From Chloroflexota bacterium (lineage in GTDB: Bacteria; Chloroflexota; UBA5177): a stretch of DNA of 34,809 bases. The notes below the pieces were generated by a model. The model was given only the letters and a program-made list of their open reading frames with translations. It was not told the origin of the DNA and made no database searches. The translations under genes and the position numbers were made by a program. Position 1 is the first letter of the stretch; each line of letters starts with the position of its first letter. The DNA lies in contig JAICWV010000019.1 in assembly GCA_025966365.1 (NCBI GenBank), forward strand, positions 1 through 34,809, read 5' to 3'. Shown here piece by piece: positions 30,972-34,809 of this stretch.

Positions 30972-31453
30972 CCACCCGCATCGTCGTGCTCGCGGATACC
31001 CATCTGCCGCGCGGCCATGATCTTCCTCGGCCATTGGAGCGGGAGATCGACGGAGCCGATCTCGTGGTCCACCTGGGCGACTTCACCGGTATTGACCTGG
31101 CCGACGCCCTGGAGAAAACGGGCAAGCTCGTCGCGGTGCATGGCAACAACGATGTGCTCGCGATCCGGCATCGCTACCCCGATCGCCGCGAAATCACGGT
31201 GGAAGGTCGGACCATTCGCTGCATCCACGGAGACACGGGTGGACGCACGGCAGCCGCGGCGGCGGCCGCGGAGCGAGGAGCCAACATCGTCCTGTACGGG
31301 CACAGTCATATGCCCGGGGTTCTCGATGACAACGGCACGCTGCTGTTCAATCCCGGCTCTGCTACCCAGAAACGTTTCGCGCCGTATCGCTCCTTCGGCA
31401 TCCTGAGTATCGGTGAGGAAGTCGATGCGCAGGTTGTGCCCGTCGAGGGCTAG
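30968..31453 (+). CDS. YfcE/MJ0936-type metallophosphoesterase
   Basis: A 161-residue calcineurin-like phosphoesterase. The start at 30968 overlaps the CPBP stop (ATGA) and gives the family N-terminus MTTRIVVLADTHLPRG. Metal ligands in order: D10 and H12, D38 (VVHLGDF), N60 (AVHGNND), H88 (CIHGD), H112 and H114 (YGHSHMPG), ending with LFNPGSATQKR. Small members hydrolyse phosphodiesters or cyclic nucleotides; the cellular substrate is unknown. It is the third gene in a tightly overlapping hutH-CPBP-phosphoesterase group. Confidence 0.92.
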   Translation: MTTRIVVLADTHLPRGHDLPRPLEREIDGADLVVHLGDFTGIDLADALEKTGKLVAVHGNNDVLAIRHRYPDRREITVEGRTIRCIHGDTGGRTAAAAAAAERGANIVLYGHSHMPGVLDDNGTLLFNPGSATQKRFAPYRSFGILSIGEEVDAQVVPVEG

Positions 31454-31513
31454 ATTGACCACGCCACGCGCGGCTGGTAGCCTGTCTACTGTGCACTGCA
31501 AGGCTGAAACCGA

Positions 31514-32512
31514 GTGAAACGGGCTCTGGCTCCTGTGGCCTTCGTCCTCACGGCCGGCTTGCTGGGGGGTGTGATCCTCGTCCCGGCGGCAGGGGCGGAT
31601 GACGGTACCCCGACGGCGGTGACCGTCGTTTCGGAGACGGTAGTTCCGAGCATCGTCATGGTCTCACCCGAAGCCTCACCCACGGCTCCCGTGCAAATCG
31701 TCCGCGAGGATACTCCGGTGGTGGAGGTGCCGACGAAGACGTCGGTGCCCACGGTTGCCCCAGTGCCGGTTCCCACCTCCCCGGTCCCGCCCAGCACCGC
31801 GCCCATACCCACTGCTCCGTACGTTCCTCCGCCCAGTCCGGACGAGCTTCGTCAGAGCGCCCGATTGCGCTGGGGGAGCCACGTCCCGGCCGCGGTTCGG
31901 CGCTGGGCCTTTCTGATCGTGCCGGTCGCCCGTCGCTATGGCGTCGACCCCAATCTGGTGGCGGCAGTGATGACCATGGAGTCGGGAGGCGATCCGTCCG
32001 CGTTGAGCCCTGCCGATGCGCGCGGCCTCATGCAAATACTTCACGGGCCGTGGGACCCGCGTCGGAACATCAACGATGGCGTGCGCATGCTCTCGACCTA
32101 CCTGGACGAGTTCCACGACCTGGACCTGGCGCTGGCGGCCTACAACGCCGGCCCGGCCGCCGTGACCCAGTACAGCGGCGTCCCGCCCTACCGGGAAACT
32201 CGGGATTACGTCATCATCGTCCACTATCTGTATGACCTCTTCGGCCACCGGTCCCTCTCACAGCACCGAAAGGCTCAATATCAGTCAACTGTGAAAGACC
32301 TTTCCCGCTTCAAGCGGCAGCGGAAGAAGATTCCGTTTCTGAACAAGGTGGCCGGGACGCACACGCATCTGACGCTGACCTGCTCGTCGTTCCGAGACTC
32401 CTGCGTATCCAAATCCAAAGCCTCGCTCTTCCCCACCCTCGATCCCTTCTGGCCGATGCCGGGTCTCCCCGATCCGCTCCGGCAGGTCGGCCCAACCTTG
32501 GCGTCGCCATGA
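31514..32512 (+). CDS. Secreted lytic transglycosylase (SLT domain)
   Basis: A 332-residue exported cell-wall enzyme. The signal peptide is about 1-28 (PVAFVLTAGLLGGVILVPAAGADD). Residues 35-108 are a Pro/Val/Thr/Ser-rich linker that could span the wall. The SLT domain is at 128-240, with the catalytic E156 (MTMESGGDP), ARGLMQI and AYNAGPAAV. It cuts glycan strands to leave an anhydro-sugar end. The C-terminal 70 residues are basic, contain a cysteine pair (TCSSFRDSC) and are not recognised. The start is GTG with a poor ribosome site. The stop overlaps the next gene's ATG by 4 bases. Confidence 0.88.
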   Translation: MKRALAPVAFVLTAGLLGGVILVPAAGADDGTPTAVTVVSETVVPSIVMVSPEASPTAPVQIVREDTPVVEVPTKTSVPTVAPVPVPTSPVPPSTAPIPTAPYVPPPSPDELRQSARLRWGSHVPAAVRRWAFLIVPVARRYGVDPNLVAAVMTMESGGDPSALSPADARGLMQILHGPWDPRRNINDGVRMLSTYLDEFHDLDLALAAYNAGPAAVTQYSGVPPYRETRDYVIIVHYLYDLFGHRSLSQHRKAQYQSTVKDLSRFKRQRKKIPFLNKVAGTHTHLTLTCSSFRDSCVSKSKASLFPTLDPFWPMPGLPDPLRQVGPTLASP

Positions 32513-33576
32513 CCAAGATTGACCGTGCCCGCTCGATACTCCAGGGCCCGGATCTCCTGCTGGTGTCCCCATCGGCCGATCTCGCCTATCTCATCGGCTA
32601 CGCCGGACACGCCAGTGAGCGGCCCACGCTCCTGGCAATTCCTCGCGAAGGACGCGCGCGTATGCTGATGCCGCAGCTGGAAGCGCCGCGACTCCCCGCC
32701 CTGGAAGACGTGGATGTTGTCGCCTACGACGAGACCGATGACCCGTATGCCCGGCTGGCCGATGCGCTGGGCAGAGAAGCGCCGGGTTCGGTTGCCATCA
32801 GCAACGAGGCCTGGGCCGCCCTCTTACTTGGGCTGCAGAAGGCGTGGCCATCCGCCCGGTTCCAGGCCGCCACGCCGCTGTTGCGCGAGCTGCGAATGCG
32901 CAAGTCTGCGCGAGAGATCGAGGCGCTTGACCGGGCCGGACGCGTCGACGATGCGGTCTTTGAGGAGCTGCGCTCTGCGGGAATCCAGGGACGGTCCGAG
33001 CGCGAGGTGGGCCGGATGCTGGAGGATATGCTTCGGGACCGGGGCCTGACCGATGTCTGGCAGATTGTGGCCGGGGGGCCGAACGCCGCGTCTCCACACC
33101 ACTTCTCCGGCGACCGGATTATCGCCGAGGGAGATGCGGTGGTACTTGACTACGGCGGCTCGCTGGACGGATATCAGGCCGACATCACGCGCACCGTGCA
33201 CGTGGGCCGGCCTGGGGACGTGTTCGTCCACGTCTATGAAATCGTCCGCCAGTCGCAAGAGGCCGGCGTCGCCGCCTCCGGGCCGGGCGTTCGCGCCGGG
33301 GAGGTGGACCGGGCAGCGCGAGCCGTCATCGAGGCCGCGGGCTACGGCGACTTCTTCATCCATCGCACCGGACACGGAATCGGGCTGGAGATCCACGAGG
33401 AGCCCTATATCGTCGCGGGCAATAATCTCACGCTGGAACTGGGGATGACCTTCAGCGTCGAGCCCGGGATCTACCTGCCCGGAAGATTCGGCGTACGCAT
33501 TGAGGACATCGTGGTGATCGTCGAGGCAGGCGCCCGGCGTCTGACCGACGCCACCCGCGAGCTGGTTATCCTGTAG
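32509..33576 (+). CDS. M24 metallopeptidase (Xaa-Pro aminopeptidase/dipeptidase)
   Basis: A 355-residue pita-bread-fold peptidase that removes residues before proline from peptides. The N-terminal creatinase-like domain (1-130) is followed by the catalytic domain with all five metal ligands: D214 (VVLDYGG), D225 (ADITRT), H289 (GHGIGLEIHEEPY), E318 (SVEPGIY) and E332 (RIEDIVV). Length fits PepQ/YpdF-type enzymes. It begins in ATGA inside the transglycosylase stop. It complements the secreted S8 protease by finishing proline-containing peptides. Confidence 0.92.
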   Translation: MTKIDRARSILQGPDLLLVSPSADLAYLIGYAGHASERPTLLAIPREGRARMLMPQLEAPRLPALEDVDVVAYDETDDPYARLADALGREAPGSVAISNEAWAALLLGLQKAWPSARFQAATPLLRELRMRKSAREIEALDRAGRVDDAVFEELRSAGIQGRSEREVGRMLEDMLRDRGLTDVWQIVAGGPNAASPHHFSGDRIIAEGDAVVLDYGGSLDGYQADITRTVHVGRPGDVFVHVYEIVRQSQEAGVAASGPGVRAGEVDRAARAVIEAAGYGDFFIHRTGHGIGLEIHEEPYIVAGNNLTLELGMTFSVEPGIYLPGRFGVRIEDIVVIVEAGARRLTDATRELVIL

Positions 33577-33579
33577 CGC

Positions 33580-34596
33580 TCAGTCGGCGTACACTCCTGC
33601 AGTCTGAGTCGCGGCATCGGGCATGGGGGATTCCTCAACCCAGGAGGTGGCGTCGTCTATTTCGGCGCGGATGCGCGCCTCCGTCTTGGCCCTGTTCTCG
33701 GCGGACAGCATGCCTCGCTCCTGCATGTAGGCCGCCAGGCGCGCGATGGGATCGCGGCGCTCCCACTCCTCGAACAAATGCCTGGGGACGTAGGACGCAT
33801 CGTCGTGCTCGGCATGCCCGCGCATGCGGAAGGTGCATGCTTCGATCAGCGTCGGCCCTTCCCCGTTACGAGCTCGCTCGACGGCCTCCCTGGTGGCCGC
33901 GTATGTCGCGATCACATCGTTCCCGTCCACAGAGGCGGACGGAATGCCGTAGGCGGCAGCCCGTTCGGCGAGCGATTGCAGGGCCACATGCGCAGCTACC
34001 GGCGTGGAATAGGCATAGCCGTTGTTCTCGACGATCAACACCAGTGGAAGGTGGAGTGCCGCGGCAAAGTTCAGCCCTTCGTGGAAGTCCCCGGTGTTGG
34101 TGCCGCCATCTCCTATATAGGCAAGAGCAACCTGGCGCGTGCCCCGCTGCTTTGATGCCAGGGCAACACCGGCGCAGAGCGGAATGGTCGCGCCAAGCAT
34201 GCTGACCGGGGAGAGAACGCCGCGCGACAGGTCACCGAAATGGAGATTGCCGTCGCGGCCCCGCGACGGTCCCGCTTCTCGCCCCAGCCACTGCGCGATG
34301 ATGGCTCGGGCTGAGATGCCGCGCACCATCGAGGCGCCAAGATCGCGGATCAAGGGAGCAACTACATCGTCGGGGCCCAGCGCGTAGGAGCTGGCGACGG
34401 CCGTTCCTTCCTGACCGCGGCTGGAATAGACCGCCCCGACCAGCTTCCCCTGCAAATACAGGGCGCGAACGCGATCTTCGAGCGAACGTGTCAGCTGCAT
34501 GAAGTAATAGAGCTGGAGGAGATCATCGGCGGTAAGGCCGGCTTGCTCGTGCCCGGGACCGGCGAGAGGGATGATCTCCTGTTCGATCGAGGTCAT
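33580..34596 (-). CDS. 2-oxoacid dehydrogenase E1 component, alpha subunit
   Basis: A 338-residue thiamine-diphosphate enzyme subunit of pyruvate (or acetoin/branched-chain oxoacid) dehydrogenase. The TPP-binding motif starts at IGDGGTNTGDFHEGLNFAAALHLP (161-184) and ends with VENNGYA (189-195). SSRGQEG (58-64), RDGNLHF (114-120) and the phosphorylation-loop-like RMRGHAEHDDASY are also present. The start at 34596 has no Shine-Dalgarno but lies 6 bases after a good -10, so a leaderless transcript is likely; an ATG at 34647 is the alternative. The beta subunit is not in the window: downstream is the convergent M24 gene, with a gap of 3 bases. Confidence 0.88.
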   Translation of the reverse strand: MTSIEQEIIPLAGPGHEQAGLTADDLLQLYYFMQLTRSLEDRVRALYLQGKLVGAVYSSRGQEGTAVASSYALGPDDVVAPLIRDLGASMVRGISARAIIAQWLGREAGPSRGRDGNLHFGDLSRGVLSPVSMLGATIPLCAGVALASKQRGTRQVALAYIGDGGTNTGDFHEGLNFAAALHLPLVLIVENNGYAYSTPVAAHVALQSLAERAAAYGIPSASVDGNDVIATYAATREAVERARNGEGPTLIEACTFRMRGHAEHDDASYVPRHLFEEWERRDPIARLAAYMQERGMLSAENRAKTEARIRAEIDDATSWVEESPMPDAATQTAGVYAD

Positions 34597-34601
34597 GCAC
34601 G

Positions 34602-34630
34602 ATGATATGTCGGTGCGAGGATGGGAACAA
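34602..34630 (-). promoter_or_regulatory. Promoter giving a leaderless E1-alpha transcript
   Basis: On the minus strand TTGTTC (34630-34625) and TATCAT (34607-34602) are 17 bases apart. The -10 ends 6 bases before the ATG at 34596, so transcription would begin at the start codon itself. This explains the missing ribosome site. The remaining bases to 34809 hold no gene that I can support. Confidence 0.5.
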
Positions 34631-34809
34631 GCGCCTCGACACGGCATTGACGGCTTCGGACCCAGGTTTGTAGACTACGAAGCCCTCGAGAGAGGCACGA
34701 GGATCCGGATTGGAGTGTTGACGCAATCAGCCCATACTGGATAGACTCGGGAGCGCTGGACGAGAGTCTGGCGCGACGCACGTTTACAATCGAAGAGAGA
34801 GATTCCAAA

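Overview
The window (34,809 bases, GC-rich) looks like a chromosomal piece from a Gram-positive-like Terrabacteria lineage, most plausibly Chloroflexota or a close relative such as Dormibacterota. That placement is inferred from gene style and neighbourhood (greA-lysS-serS, a compact mreBCD-PBP2-rodA cluster, many GTG/TTG starts with 1-8 base gene overlaps, a large secreted S8 protease). No 16S or marker search was possible.

Bases 1-8430 are an accessory region. It opens with the right part of an IS5-type insertion sequence (transposase 10-861). Next come a PD-(D/E)XK-type nuclease (1104-2090, minus), an excisionase-like HTH protein (2208-2432, minus), a divergent SWIM-type zinc-binding small protein and two unknown small genes (2541-3524), a strong hairpin terminator, and a tyrosine integrase (3592-4758). 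A perfect 21-base tandem duplication follows the integrase. Then comes an unusual three-gene set: a protein with six CxxC pairs and a C-terminal HTH (4934-6154), a Cas4/AddB-like nuclease with four cluster-type cysteines (6240-7091), and a WGR-domain protein (7091-7366) whose start overlaps the nuclease stop. A degraded second copy of the WGR 3' end lies at 8172-8228. The island abuts two serine tRNA genes, which are common targets of such integrases.

Bases 8347-12981 (minus strand) are core translation and transcription genes. In transcription order they are a 21-codon small gene with its own promoter and terminator, birA, greA, lysS, serS, tRNA-Ser(UGA), tRNA-Ser(GCU) and a terminator. serS and the two tRNAs it charges appear to lie in one unit.

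Bases 13236-18751 (plus strand) are the cell-elongation cluster mreB-mreC-mreD-PBP2(mrdA)-rodA, with almost every junction overlapping. Convergent to it is a minus-strand unit of carbamate kinase, fabZ and a GT9 glycosyltransferase (21329 down to 18724).

Bases 21456-33576 are dominated by amino-acid and peptide breakdown: ornithine carbamoyltransferase with a class III aminotransferase, a small four-cysteine protein, a 1,136-residue secreted subtilisin-like protease with a structured-looking leader, a class I glutamine-amidotransferase-like (C26) hydrolase, histidine ammonia-lyase, a CPBP membrane protease, a YfcE-type phosphoesterase, a secreted lytic transglycosylase and an M24 aminopeptidase. 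The window ends with a minus-strand E1-alpha subunit of a 2-oxoacid dehydrogenase (33580-34596) that seems to be read from a leaderless transcript. The inferred lifestyle is a rod-shaped heterotroph that uses external protein, feeding peptides through peptidases and then through histidine, ornithine and carbamoyl-phosphate catabolism.
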